Origin: Actinoplanes xinjiangensis
GTDB lineage: Bacteria; Actinomycetota; Actinomycetes; Mycobacteriales; Micromonosporaceae
DNA length: 64,000 bases
Direction: 5' to 3'
NCBI RefSeq assembly: GCF_003148685.1
Contig: NZ_QGGR01000003.1
Span: 580,527-644,526, forward strand
The number at the start of each line of letters is the position of its first letter. Position 1 is the first letter of the stretch. A model generated the notes under the pieces. The model saw only the letters and a program-made list of their open reading frames with translations, had not been told where the DNA came from and did not search any database. Below, piece after piece: positions 52,882 to 61,767 of this stretch. Made by a program: the position numbers and the translations under genes.

Positions 52882-52908
52882 GCCGGCGTTGCGGCGAGAC
52901 CACGCGCG

Positions 52909-52950
52909 TCAGCTTCCGCCTTCGCCGCCCTTGCCGGTCCGGTCGGACAT
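52909..52950 (-). CDS. Possible 13-aa peptide ORF with strong ribosome site
   Basis: ATG at 52950 follows GGAGGAG at ideal spacing and reads MSDRTGKGGEGGS, then TGA. It lies about 50 bp downstream of the peptidase E gene on the same strand. The ribosome site is better than that of most genes here. The product is Gly-rich and has no recognised role. Confidence 0.4.
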   Translation of the reverse strand: MSDRTGKGGEGGS

Positions 52951-53000
52951 GACTCTCCTCCAACGAACTGATGGACTCCGGAAGTCCCAACGCATCCAGC

Positions 53001-53732
53001 CTAGGTCAGGACGCGGGTCGGTAACGGCGTCTCCAGCACTGTGCCGTCCGGGGTGCGCCGGAGTTCGTACCCCCGTGGGCCCTGATGGTCGGCGACCGCC
53101 TCGGACAGGGACGTGCCCCGGAAGATCAGCCCCGCGCCGTCGTCGGTGGCGTAGCCGTCCGGCAGGGCGCCCGACCCGATCAGTTCGTGCATCAGCGGCC
53201 GCCGCCGGTCCTCGGCGTCGTAGTGCACGCCGTTGCTGAACGGCAGGAACCCGAGCCCGTCGGTGAAGCCGCGCAGCTGCGGGCCGAAACTGTCGGTGCT
53301 GCCGCCCACGTGCCAGCAGATCGAACCGGCCGACACACCGCCGAGTACCACCCCGGCCTGCCAGGCCTCGTGCAGGATCTCGTCGACGCCGTGCACCCGC
53401 CAGACCGCGCACAGGTTCGCGACGCTGCCGCCGCCGACCCAGATGACGTCCTGGGCGAGCAGGTGGGCGCGGATGTCCGCGACGTTCGGCATCGGGAACA
53501 GCTGGAGGTGCGACGCCCTGAACCCGGTCCCGGCGAACGCCGCGTAGTAGGCGGCGATCCGTGGTTCGGCGTCGCCACCCGCCTGGCCGAGGAAGCAGAA
53601 CCGTGGCGTCTTCGTGTTCGCCAGTTCGGCGGCGAGACGGTGGACGGCGCCCGGCCGCACGTCGAGCGGTCCGCGACCGCCGGATCGCAGGAAGGCGCTG
53701 GTGGCCAGGATGGTGGGGACGTCGGCGGTCAC
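53001..53732 (-). CDS. Peptidase E-like S51 serine peptidase
   Basis: The 243-aa protein has the S51 features: VIWVGGGSVANLCAVWR, nucleophile Ser in GGVSAGSICWH, and DDGAGLIFRG. S51 dipeptidases cleave N-terminal Asp-Xaa, and cyanophycinases share the fold. The catalytic Ser-His-Glu geometry cannot be confirmed by eye beyond the Ser. The GTG at 53732 overlaps the preceding nucleotidyltransferase stop (GTGA). Confidence 0.85.
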   Translation of the reverse strand: MTADVPTILATSAFLRSGGRGPLDVRPGAVHRLAAELANTKTPRFCFLGQAGGDAEPRIAAYYAAFAGTGFRASHLQLFPMPNVADIRAHLLAQDVIWVGGGSVANLCAVWRVHGVDEILHEAWQAGVVLGGVSAGSICWHVGGSTDSFGPQLRGFTDGLGFLPFSNGVHYDAEDRRRPLMHELIGSGALPDGYATDDGAGLIFRGTSLSEAVADHQGPRGYELRRTPDGTVLETPLPTRVLT

Positions 53733-54562
53733 CGCAGCATCATCGCGCACGCGTCGGTGGTCTCCAGGACGAGATCCGCGATCAGGTCGATCGCGGAGCT
53801 CAGCCGGACCGGATCGCCGTCGACGGCGGCGAACACCGCGTCCATCCGCGGCTTGAACCGCTCCGGCGCGCCGGGGAGCGCCGCGGCCGCCGCCACCGCG
53901 CCCTTCTCGTTGATCAGCCACCGTCCGGCGGCGCCGTGCAGCGCGTGCGCGCACACCCCGGCGATCCGGAACAGGCAACCGGCGACGTACGCGCTGTCGC
54001 CGCGCGACACCGCCTTGCGGGCCACTCCGATCAGGAAGTCGGCCTCCCACAGCCCGGCCACCAGAGCCTCCGCCAGCGGTCGCGGGAAGACCAGCGCGCG
54101 GCGCCGCAGCCGCTCCAGCTCCCCGGTCGGATCAGCGAGGATGCGGCTCAGGGCCAGCTCACCGGGGTACAGGAAATCGGGCACCCCCAGTGGATGGCCG
54201 GCCTGGACGTGGAACGCGTAGCGGCCCTGCTCGGCATCGGCCCAGCAGCGGTGCACCCGGTCGGTGTCCCGGTAGAGCCAGTCGACCGGGTGCCCGTCGA
54301 TCCGCAGCCAGCCGCCGCCGTCCACCCACGGTCCCCAGTCACCGGTCGCGGTCACCCCGGCGCCCGGCCCGGCCATTTCGACGGCCAGTTCGCCGAGCCG
54401 CCCGGTGTCCAGCGGCGTCCGGTAGTAGAGCCCCAGGTCGGTGTCGGAGTCCTCGGTATGCGTACCGCGGGCCCGGCTGCCGCCGAGGACCACCCCGATC
54501 ACGCCGGGCACGGTCAGCAGCCGGTGGGCGAGATCGGTCAGGCCGGTGTCGGTCAGCGCCAT
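53729..54562 (-). CDS. Nucleotidyltransferase-domain protein (DUF4037-like)
   Basis: The 277-aa protein has an N-terminal MNT-type nucleotidyltransferase motif GGSRARGTHTEDSDTDLGLYY, read as GGSRARG and SDTDLGLYY. A helical domain follows with EADFLIGVARKAVSRGDSAYVAG. Such proteins transfer nucleotides to antibiotics, proteins or RNA; the substrate is unknown. ATG 54562 is chosen, since the frame upstream overlaps the adjacent gene and lacks similarity. Coupled to the S51 peptidase. Confidence 0.75.
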   Translation of the reverse strand: MALTDTGLTDLAHRLLTVPGVIGVVLGGSRARGTHTEDSDTDLGLYYRTPLDTGRLGELAVEMAGPGAGVTATGDWGPWVDGGGWLRIDGHPVDWLYRDTDRVHRCWADAEQGRYAFHVQAGHPLGVPDFLYPGELALSRILADPTGELERLRRRALVFPRPLAEALVAGLWEADFLIGVARKAVSRGDSAYVAGCLFRIAGVCAHALHGAAGRWLINEKGAVAAAAALPGAPERFKPRMDAVFAAVDGDPVRLSSAIDLIADLVLETTDACAMMLR

Positions 54563-54611
54563 CTCGTTACCGTGTGCCCCGGGCGGGCCCGGACGCAACC
54601 ACCGGTGACCG

Positions 54612-55721
54612 TCAACACAGTGTGGCGGGTTCCCGGTAGGCCCCGTCCCGATCCTCCTGACCCTCCAGGCTCTCCAGACCGCCCGGTCCCAGCAGTTCCA
54701 GGTCCTCATCGGCGATCAGGATCCCGCCCGAATCCGAGTCCGCGGTCACATCGGCCCAGGGCGCCGCCGGGGCGACCGGGTCCGTCGTTCCGTCGCCCGG
54801 GCAGGCCATCGCGGTCCGGCCGAACGGCAGGCAGATGCCGAGGATCGCGTCGCACTCCACGCCGGGATCGATGTGGCGGGCCGATCCGACCACCACGACA
54901 CGCTTCTTCGGCTGCCGGGTGACCGTGCTGCCGAGCAGCCGCCGCGAGGTCTGCCGGCCGTCGATCAGCGTCACCAGGTAGCGCAGCGTCCGCTCGCCGG
55001 CCGCGCCGCGCGTCTCGACACGGCGGGTGCCGCGGAGCATCGACGGGTCCCGGATCACCTTGGTGTCGAACGGGATGGCGCGGGTCTCGACGTCGGTCCG
55101 GGTGGTGACGACCGGTGCGGCCGCCGCTTTGCGCAGGGCCGGGGCCTGAGCGAGGGTACGGTCGCGGCGCGGCCCGGTGCGGTCGGCGCGATCGTCGGCG
55201 GTCCGGGCCCGGCTGAGCTGATCGGCAGCGGCCGCGATGTGGGGCGCCGGTGCCCTCCTGTTCGGTGCGGGCGCGTTCCGGCCCGGTCCGGCCTGCTGAT
55301 GATCCGTCCCGGCCTGCTGATGACCCGTTCCGGCCTGCTGATGACCCGTCCCGGCCTCGCGCCCCGGCCCGGTCCGCCGGCCCGCCCCCGGCGCTCCCCG
55401 CCCCGTCGCGGGAGCCGCCGTGCTCTCGCCCCCCGTTGCGACGCCGGCCGGTGCGGGGGCCGGGGCCGTGGTCTCGCCGTGCCGCGGTGGCAGCGGCTCG
55501 GCGGCGGCCGCGGCCCGGCTGACCACCTCGGGGTCCTCCTCCAGCCGCGGTGCGCCGAGATCGGGCCCGACGTCCTGGCCGGAGACCCCGGACGAATGGG
55601 GAGCGGTCATGGTGGAGACGGCACCGGCCACGCCACCACCGACGATCACGAACATCGCGCACGCGCCGGCGGTCATCCGCACGCCGAACGGCAGTCGGGC
55701 CCACCAAGACTTTCGTGGCAT
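54612..55721 (-). CDS. Membrane-anchored G5-domain protein
   Basis: The 369-aa protein has a short cytoplasmic N-terminus (MPRKSWWARLPFG), one transmembrane helix (MTAGACAMFVIVGGGVAGAV), and a long Ala/Pro/Gly/Thr/Gln-rich spacer of about 140 residues. A G5 domain follows (about residues 210-285; VETRAIPFDTKVIRDPSML, RTLRYLVTLIDGRQTSRRLL). G5 domains bind cell-wall sugars or zinc and occur in Rpf proteins. No Rpf or other catalytic domain follows; the tail has four cysteines and ends Glu/Asp-rich. ATG 55721 is the most natural start. Likely a wall-binding exported protein. Confidence 0.75.
   Translation of the reverse strand: MPRKSWWARLPFGVRMTAGACAMFVIVGGGVAGAVSTMTAPHSSGVSGQDVGPDLGAPRLEEDPEVVSRAAAAAEPLPPRHGETTAPAPAPAGVATGGESTAAPATGRGAPGAGRRTGPGREAGTGHQQAGTGHQQAGTDHQQAGPGRNAPAPNRRAPAPHIAAAADQLSRARTADDRADRTGPRRDRTLAQAPALRKAAAAPVVTTRTDVETRAIPFDTKVIRDPSMLRGTRRVETRGAAGERTLRYLVTLIDGRQTSRRLLGSTVTRQPKKRVVVVGSARHIDPGVECDAILGICLPFGRTAMACPGDGTTDPVAPAAPWADVTADSDSGGILIADEDLELLGPGGLESLEGQEDRDGAYREPATLC
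55290..55352 (-). repeat. 21-bp tandem repeat, three copies, in the G5 protein gene
   Basis: Units at 55290-55310, 55311-55331 and 55332-55352 encode the heptad G-T-[GD]-H-Q-Q-A. It is a spacer between membrane helix and G5 domain, and copy number may vary between strains. Confidence 0.85.
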
Positions 55722-55908
55722 TTCGAGCAGATGCTGCCAAGAGTCACTAGTTGTCTGGTTTTGCACCAAAACATTGTTACTTCTCGGGGCCTGCAGGCAA
55801 GTCAACGCCGGTCACCCGAAATGCTGACGCCCACGCCCCGAGACCATTCCCACACGTTGCTCCGGCGAGGCGCAAAGTCGGCGGCGACCTGCGGGTGCGC
55901 GGCCACCG

Positions 55909-55914
55909 TACGAT
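55909..55914 (+). promoter_or_regulatory. -10 box of leaderless marR transcript
   Basis: TACGAT ends 7 bases before the ATG at 55922. Confidence 0.5.
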
Positions 55915-55921
55915 CGACCCC

Positions 55922-56371
55922 ATGCCCGCGCCCGCACCACTCAGCCCGGACGAGGAGGCCGTGATGCGCGCCCTCGGCCGGTTCCTGCTGGTCATCCCGC
56001 GCGCCCTCGACGCCGACCTGATGCGCGAGCAGCGCATGTCCGCCAGTGAGTACACCGTGTTGCGCCACCTCTCCGAGACCCCCGGCCACCTCATGCGGAT
56101 GAGTGAACTCGCCACCGCATGTGACATGTCACTGAGTGGCATGACACGCCTCGCCGCCAAACTCGAATCGCTCGGCTGCCTGCGCCGCATCCGCTGCGAG
56201 GAGGACGCGCGCGGCGCCAACGCGGTCCTCACCGAGAAGGGCATGGCCCGGCTCCGCGAGGCCTGGCCCACCCATCTGGCGAGCGTCCGCCGGCACATCT
56301 TCGACCACCTCGACGGCCTCGACCTGCGCCACCTGGCCAGGGCTTTCGACGCGATGGCCGCCGAGCACTGA
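55922..56371 (+). CDS. MarR-family regulator
   Basis: The 149-aa winged-helix protein has MSASEYTVLRHLSETPGHLMRMSELATA (helix-turn-helix part MRMSELATACDMSLSGMTRL) and the wing DARGANAVLTEKGMARL. No clear target; there is no divergent enzyme gene within 200 bp. The start is set by the -10 box; an upstream in-frame stretch is spurious. Confidence 0.87.
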   Translation: MPAPAPLSPDEEAVMRALGRFLLVIPRALDADLMREQRMSASEYTVLRHLSETPGHLMRMSELATACDMSLSGMTRLAAKLESLGCLRRIRCEEDARGANAVLTEKGMARLREAWPTHLASVRRHIFDHLDGLDLRHLARAFDAMAAEH

Positions 56372-56449
56372 TCCGTCCGGCACTACTCGCGCGCCTCTCC
56401 CGCGTTTCGCGCCGCCGGGATGGGCCGTCCCGATTGCGATGATCTAACC

Positions 56450-57070
56450 GTGCTGAACGCTGCCCCCGACGAAACCCGGACGGCCCCGGGCGCCCTCGAC
56501 CGCATCGCCACCGTCGTCTCCGAGGTGCTCGCCCCCGCGGTTCTGGTCGCCGTACTGCTGCTCACCGTCGGCTGGCACGCCGGCGACACCCCCGGCGTCT
56601 CCCGCTGGTGGGGGCTGCCCGGGGCCCTGTTCGCCGCGGTCATCCCCCTCGGCTACGTCCTGCACGGCGTACGCCGGGGCCGACTCACCAACCACCACAT
56701 CCCGGAACGCGCCGACCGCCGTATCCCGCTGCTCTTCGGCACCGCCTCCCTGATCGCCGGTCTGCTGCTGATGCTGGCGCTGGGAGCGCCCCGCGAGGTG
56801 CTCGCGCTGCTCACCGCCGGTGGCGTCGGCCTGGCCGCGTTCGCGCTGGTCACCCATTGGTGGAAGATGTCGATCCACGCCGGCGTGGCGGCCGGCACGG
56901 TGGCCGCGCTCACCGCCGTCTACGGCGCGATCGCCCTGCTCGGCGTACCGCTGGTGGTGCTCGGATGCTGGGCCCGGGTCCGGCTCACCGCGCACACGCC
57001 GGCCCAGGTGGTCGCCGGTGCGCTGGTCGGCGCCCTCATCGCCGGTACGGTCTTCCCGCTCCTGCGCTGA
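56450..57070 (+). CDS. PAP2-superfamily-like membrane protein
   Basis: The 206-aa protein has about five hydrophobic segments and a weak PAP2 signature: WKMSIHAGVAAGTVAAL (S-x-H) and RVRLTAHTPAQVVAGALVG (Arg and His of the active site). PAP2 enzymes remove phosphate from lipid phosphates at the membrane. GTG 56450 follows GATGAT by 6 bases; ATG 56420 is a possible earlier start. Confidence 0.65.
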   Translation: MLNAAPDETRTAPGALDRIATVVSEVLAPAVLVAVLLLTVGWHAGDTPGVSRWWGLPGALFAAVIPLGYVLHGVRRGRLTNHHIPERADRRIPLLFGTASLIAGLLLMLALGAPREVLALLTAGGVGLAAFALVTHWWKMSIHAGVAAGTVAALTAVYGAIALLGVPLVVLGCWARVRLTAHTPAQVVAGALVGALIAGTVFPLLR

Positions 57071-57162
57071 CCTTTCGGTCCCCGGCCCTTCGGTCTCCGG
57101 CCTTTCGGTCCCCGACCTTCGCCTCCCGGCTTTTCTGACGCCGGACCTGCCTTACCGGCACC

Positions 57163-57786
57163 TCAGCTCCGGCGCTGCTCCCCGTCGCCCTCACCGGCGG
57201 CATCCAGGCCGTGAGCGGTCAGTGTCGCGTCGAGCATGCGTTCCTGGTCGGCCGGTGGGAACGCGGCCGGGTCGGCGGCCGCGTAGACGGCCACTCCCTC
57301 GGTCATCGCGATCAGCGCCAGGGCGACGGTGGCCACCCGCCCTGCGGTCCACTCCGGAGCGGCGGCCGCGGTGAGCCGCTCGACCCGCTCCCGCCACGCC
57401 CGGTTGTTGCGCCGGTGCTCGGCGATCAGCTCGTCGTCGGTGACCGCCGCGGCCAGGAAGCCCATCCACACGATCGCCTCCTGCCGGGTCTGCTCGTCGA
57501 GCGCCATGCCTTGGAGCAGGACGGCCCGCAGCGCCGCCCGTGGCGAGCCCGCCTCAGCCTCCAGTGCCTCGACCCGCGCCCGGGTCACCCGGTGCAGCAG
57601 CTCCCGGGCGTGCAGCAGGAGCGCCTGCCGGTTCGGAAACCGGTGCATGACCAGCCCCGTCGTGCATCCGGCGGCGGCCGCGACGGCCCGCACGGTGAGC
57701 CGCTCCAGCCCCTGCTCGGCCAGCACGCTCCACACCGCCCGGGACAACGTCTCCCCCTGCGCGGACCGATCCGCCGTACGTGACAC
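57163..57786 (-). CDS. TetR-family regulator
   Basis: The 207-aa protein has a TetR helix-turn-helix (VWSVLAEQGLERLTVRAVAA, AAGCTTGLVMHRFPNRQALL). It is divergent from a GNAT gene across a 62-bp gap containing the perfect palindrome at 57814-57826. GTG 57786 has AGAGGGG upstream; GTG 57795 is an alternative. Confidence 0.85.
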   Translation of the reverse strand: MSRTADRSAQGETLSRAVWSVLAEQGLERLTVRAVAAAAGCTTGLVMHRFPNRQALLLHARELLHRVTRARVEALEAEAGSPRAALRAVLLQGMALDEQTRQEAIVWMGFLAAAVTDDELIAEHRRNNRAWRERVERLTAAAAPEWTAGRVATVALALIAMTEGVAVYAAADPAAFPPADQERMLDATLTAHGLDAAGEGDGEQRRS

Positions 57787-57813
57787 GCGTCGCACCCCTC
57801 TTTTCGTAACGGC

Positions 57814-57826
57814 TGTTACCGTAACA
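57814..57826. promoter_or_regulatory. TetR operator TGTTAC-C-GTAACA
   Basis: A perfect 13-bp palindrome overlaps a second dyad GTAAC-GGCT-GTTAC (57806-57819). It sits between the divergent tetR and GNAT genes, as expected for an autoregulated TetR. Confidence 0.6.
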
Positions 57827-57848
57827 TCCGTTCCGAATGGAGGATGCC

Positions 57849-58325
57849 ATGACCTGGACCATCGAACCCCGCCCCTGGGACGACCCGGCCGGCGCCGCAC
57901 TCCGGGCCGCCCAGCGGGCCGAACTCGACGCCCGCTACGGCACCGGCGACCACGAGCCCGGCACCCCGCCGTCCGCCGCCGACATCGACCTGTTCCTGGT
58001 CGCCGTGGACGCCGACGGCACCCCGATCGGCTGCGGCGCCCTCCGCCGCCTGGACGCGACGACCGCCGAGGTCAAGCGCATGTTCGTCGCCCCGGCCGCC
58101 CGCGGCTCGGGGGCCTCGACCGCCATCCTCCGGGCCCTGGAATCGGCCGCCCTGGACCGGGGCTGGACCACGATCCGACTGGAGACCGGCCCGGCCCAGC
58201 CCGACGCGATGCGCTTCTACCAGCGGGAGGGTTACCACGAGATCCCCCTCTTCGGCGCCTACGTCGGCTCGCACCTCTCGGTCTGCTACGAGCGCGCGCT
58301 GACTCTCAGCAGTCCGCTACCCTAG
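57849..58325 (+). CDS. GNAT acetyltransferase controlled by divergent TetR
   Basis: The 158-aa GNAT has PIGCGALRRLDATTAEVKRM, the acetyl-CoA loop AAGxGxGA-like PAARGSGASTAILRALE and a final FYQREGYHEIPLFGAY. GGAGG precedes the ATG at 57849. The partnership with a TetR suggests inducible modification of a toxic compound or antibiotic, an inference only. Confidence 0.82.
   Translation: MTWTIEPRPWDDPAGAALRAAQRAELDARYGTGDHEPGTPPSAADIDLFLVAVDADGTPIGCGALRRLDATTAEVKRMFVAPAARGSGASTAILRALESAALDRGWTTIRLETGPAQPDAMRFYQREGYHEIPLFGAYVGSHLSVCYERALTLSSPLP
58318..58323 (+). promoter_or_regulatory. -10 box of leaderless Uma2 transcript
   Basis: TACCCT ends 6 bases before the ATG at 58330. Confidence 0.45.
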
Positions 58326-58329
58326 TCTC

Positions 58330-58899
58330 ATGACCGGTCTGCCCGACTGGATGCACCCACCACGTGCGGAAGGCTGGTTCGCGGAAGACCTGGACCGCCT
58401 CCCTGAGGCTCCTCGGCACACCGAACCCATCGACGGAGCGCTCGTCTTCAGGATGTCGCCACAGCGGGCCTGGCACAGCCGTCTCGTCTCCACTCTCCGG
58501 CAGACGCTGGCGGCACAGGCACCGGAAGGCTTCGAGGTCGATCAGGAGATGACGATCCGGCTCGACAAACACAATCGGCCGGAGCCGGACGTTCTGGAGA
58601 CCAGCGCCGCCTACGATCCCGACCGCACGTATTTCACGCCGGACGAGGTGCGGCTCGTCGTCGAGGTGGTCTCCCCCGAATCAGCCCACCGAGACCGCAC
58701 GGTCAAGCTGCGGAAATATGCCGAGGCTGGCATTCCGCATTACTGGCGGATCGAAGACGAGAGCGGATCACCCGCCGTCCATGCTTACGAGCTGGACGAG
58801 CCGACCAGGGCGTACGTCGCGGCCGGGATTCACCGGGGCATGCTTCGCCGGCCGGTTCCGTTCGACATCGACCTGAGCGGCCTCATTCCACGAAGATGA
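58330..58899 (+). CDS. Uma2-family (DUF820) nuclease-fold protein, second copy
   Basis: The 189-aa protein has Uma2 landmarks: EPIDGALVFRMSPQRAWHS, NRPEPDVLETSA (catalytic Asp), LVVEVVSPESAHRDRTVKLR and YAEAGIPHYWRIED. It is clearly related to, but not a recent duplicate of, the copy at 24219. Biological role unsettled in the family. Confidence 0.85.
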   Translation: MTGLPDWMHPPRAEGWFAEDLDRLPEAPRHTEPIDGALVFRMSPQRAWHSRLVSTLRQTLAAQAPEGFEVDQEMTIRLDKHNRPEPDVLETSAAYDPDRTYFTPDEVRLVVEVVSPESAHRDRTVKLRKYAEAGIPHYWRIEDESGSPAVHAYELDEPTRAYVAAGIHRGMLRRPVPFDIDLSGLIPRR

Positions 58900-58953
58900 G
58901 CCGCGGGCAGGCCATCCTCACTCACGCTCGGCCGACGAAGTCGCAACGAGAAC

Positions 58954-59331
58954 TCACACCGACACAAGCCGGACACGGTCGCCGCAGAGCTTGGCCATGT
59001 CGTCGAGGCCGGAAGTCAACATGACCACAGGGCGGTGCTGGCGCATCGCAGCCTCGGCGACTGCCGCATCAATCGCGTACTTATGCCCGTGCAAGCCGGC
59101 ATCCATCAGCAACTTTGACGCTGCCCTTGCTTCCTCGTCACCGATCGGAATCACTCGCAACCCAGAAAGTACCCAGTTCAGGCGCACCTTGTGGGTGCGA
59201 ACGTGGACGGCCTCGATGATGGTGAGCGCGCTGATCACCACCTCCATGCCACGCGAGCGCGCCTCGGCAGTCATTGCCACCACCTGCTCGTCGTCCGAGA
59301 GCAGCTTCGAGAGCCCCTCGCTGTCCAGCAC
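58954..59331 (-). CDS. PIN-domain toxin, VapC-like
   Basis: The 125-aa PIN-domain protein shows the acidic residues in order: LVLDSEGLSKLL (first Asp), ALTIIEAVH (Glu), KYAIDAAVAEAA (Asp) and LTSGLDDMAKL (last Asp region). VapC toxins cleave tRNA or rRNA. GTG 59331 has GAAGGA upstream. A CTG at 59352 would overlap the antitoxin stop. It is the second gene of a toxin-antitoxin pair. Confidence 0.78.
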   Translation of the reverse strand: MLDSEGLSKLLSDDEQVVAMTAEARSRGMEVVISALTIIEAVHVRTHKVRLNWVLSGLRVIPIGDEEARAASKLLMDAGLHGHKYAIDAAVAEAAMRQHRPVVMLTSGLDDMAKLCGDRVRLVSV

Positions 59332-59348
59332 CAGCGTTCCTTCGTGGA

Positions 59349-59633
59349 TCAGCCTGCGGCGGGCCACTCGCCCTCCTCGGCGAACACTCCGTCGAAGACC
59401 TGCCGCGCTCGCCGACGAGCCTCCTGGGAAACCGGCCCCTTGCGGCTCTCGTAGTCGGCCAGATACTCGTCGAGCACCTGCCCGCGCAACTCCCGCTCGA
59501 CCGCCTCGGCAATGAACGCGGAGAACTCCCGCTTGCCCACCCGCGCCCGAATCGCCTCGGCCGTCCCCTCTGGCAGCGACAGACTCACCCGCGTCGCCGG
59601 CCCTTCGCCGATGCGGTAAACCGCTTCGCTCAT
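59349..59633 (-). CDS. Antitoxin of the PIN-domain toxin
   Basis: The 94-aa protein has a ribbon-helix-helix N-terminus (TRVSLSLPEGTAEAIRARVG, FSAFIAEAVERELRG). Its acidic/charged C-terminus should wrap the toxin. RHH antitoxins bind DNA and repress their own operon. ATG 59633 is preferred; GTG 59636 is possible. TTGACA lies at the right distance upstream on the minus strand. Confidence 0.78.
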   Translation of the reverse strand: MSEAVYRIGEGPATRVSLSLPEGTAEAIRARVGKREFSAFIAEAVERELRGQVLDEYLADYESRKGPVSQEARRRARQVFDGVFAEEGEWPAAG

Positions 59634-59718
59634 CACCCCAGTGTGTCAATCGAGTAGGAAAGTGCCACACAGGCGTAGCCCACCGGGCCGGGCCGACGCG
59701 GCAGACGTTGACCCGCGA

Positions 59719-60804
<1,086 letters not shown>

Positions 60805-60826
60805 GGAACGCCAGTCTACGCAAGCG

Positions 60827-61621
60827 TCAGCGGAAGAACTCCCGCAGAACGGCTGCGACCATCGCGGGCTTGCCACTGTCGTCGGCGGCGTGATGCCCGA
60901 CGCCGGTCAAGGTCACCCGCCGCACCCGTGGCAGGACGGGCTCCAGACCGTTCAAAACCCCTTTGAGGTACGCCGGGGAGCGGTCGCCACCCAGCAGAAG
61001 TGTCTCCGCGGTCACCGACCGGTAGGTGCCGAGTGGCCCGGCCGCATCCTCGACGACCGCCGCGTCCAGGCGCATGGTCGGGATCAGCTCGCCGATACGC
61101 CTGCCGTCGCCGGCCCGGATCGCGATGCCGAGCAGCGGGATCAGGGCCGCGCGTGGTGCGTACCGAAGATCGCCTGTGCCCTTCGCGGCCGTGACGAACG
61201 CCGCGGCCCGGCGACCACGGGAGAGCTCCTTCTCGAACCGCGGCAGCCACGCGACCGGGTCGTGGTCACCGTACTTCAGCGGCGGCTCGTAGAGCGCGAG
61301 CCGCTCGATCGGCAGCTCCATCGCCGCGCGCAACGCGATGACCGCGCCGGAACTGAGGCCGAACACGTTGCGCGCGCCGGTCTCGTCGAGCACCGCCGCC
61401 AGGTCGCTGATCTCGTCACGCAGCCCGTGGCCGGGACCGGCGGGACCGCTGCGCCCGCGACCACGCCGGTCCGGGACGTAGACGGTGAAGTCGCCGGCCA
61501 GCGATCGGGCCAGTTTCGTGAAGTTGGCGGAGCTCTGCATGCCGCCGTGCAGAAGCACGACCTTGGGCCCGCCGCCGAAGGCGCGCCACCGGATGTCGGT
61601 CCTTGCCGCTTGCACCATCAT
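60827..61621 (-). CDS. Alpha/beta hydrolase with strongly controlled promoter
   Basis: The 264-aa alpha/beta hydrolase has oxyanion HGGMQSSANF, nucleophile Ser in FGLSSGAVIAL and His in GVGHHAADD. VYVPDRRGRGRSG is typical of peroxidase-like or esterase members. The substrate is unknown. The ATG at 61621 lies 7 bases after TACGGT of a very good promoter covered by two perfect inverted repeats. Confidence 0.85.
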   Translation of the reverse strand: MMVQAARTDIRWRAFGGGPKVVLLHGGMQSSANFTKLARSLAGDFTVYVPDRRGRGRSGPAGPGHGLRDEISDLAAVLDETGARNVFGLSSGAVIALRAAMELPIERLALYEPPLKYGDHDPVAWLPRFEKELSRGRRAAAFVTAAKGTGDLRYAPRAALIPLLGIAIRAGDGRRIGELIPTMRLDAAVVEDAAGPLGTYRSVTAETLLLGGDRSPAYLKGVLNGLEPVLPRVRRVTLTGVGHHAADDSGKPAMVAAVLREFFR

Positions 61622-61624
61622 GCT

Positions 61625-61668
61625 GTCAACCGTAGTTGACGCTTTCCGACTCGTCAACCGGAGTTGAC
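61625..61668 (-). promoter_or_regulatory. Promoter with two identical-arm operators
   Basis: GTCAAC-CGTA-GTTGAC (61625-61640) and GTCAAC-CGGA-GTTGAC (61653-61668) are perfect inverted repeats 28 bp apart. On the minus strand TTGACG (61657-61652), 17-bp spacer and TACGGT (61634-61629) form the promoter, each element overlapped by one operator. This is a clear repressor arrangement; the regulator gene is not adjacent. Confidence 0.75.
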
Positions 61669-61767
61669 AGCCGCCTGCCTCGGTAAGTCATCGCACTTCC
61701 CGCCCCGGCACGGTCATGTCCGAAACCCGCCAGCTGAACCGGCCCCGCCGGGAGCAGACTCGACGAC

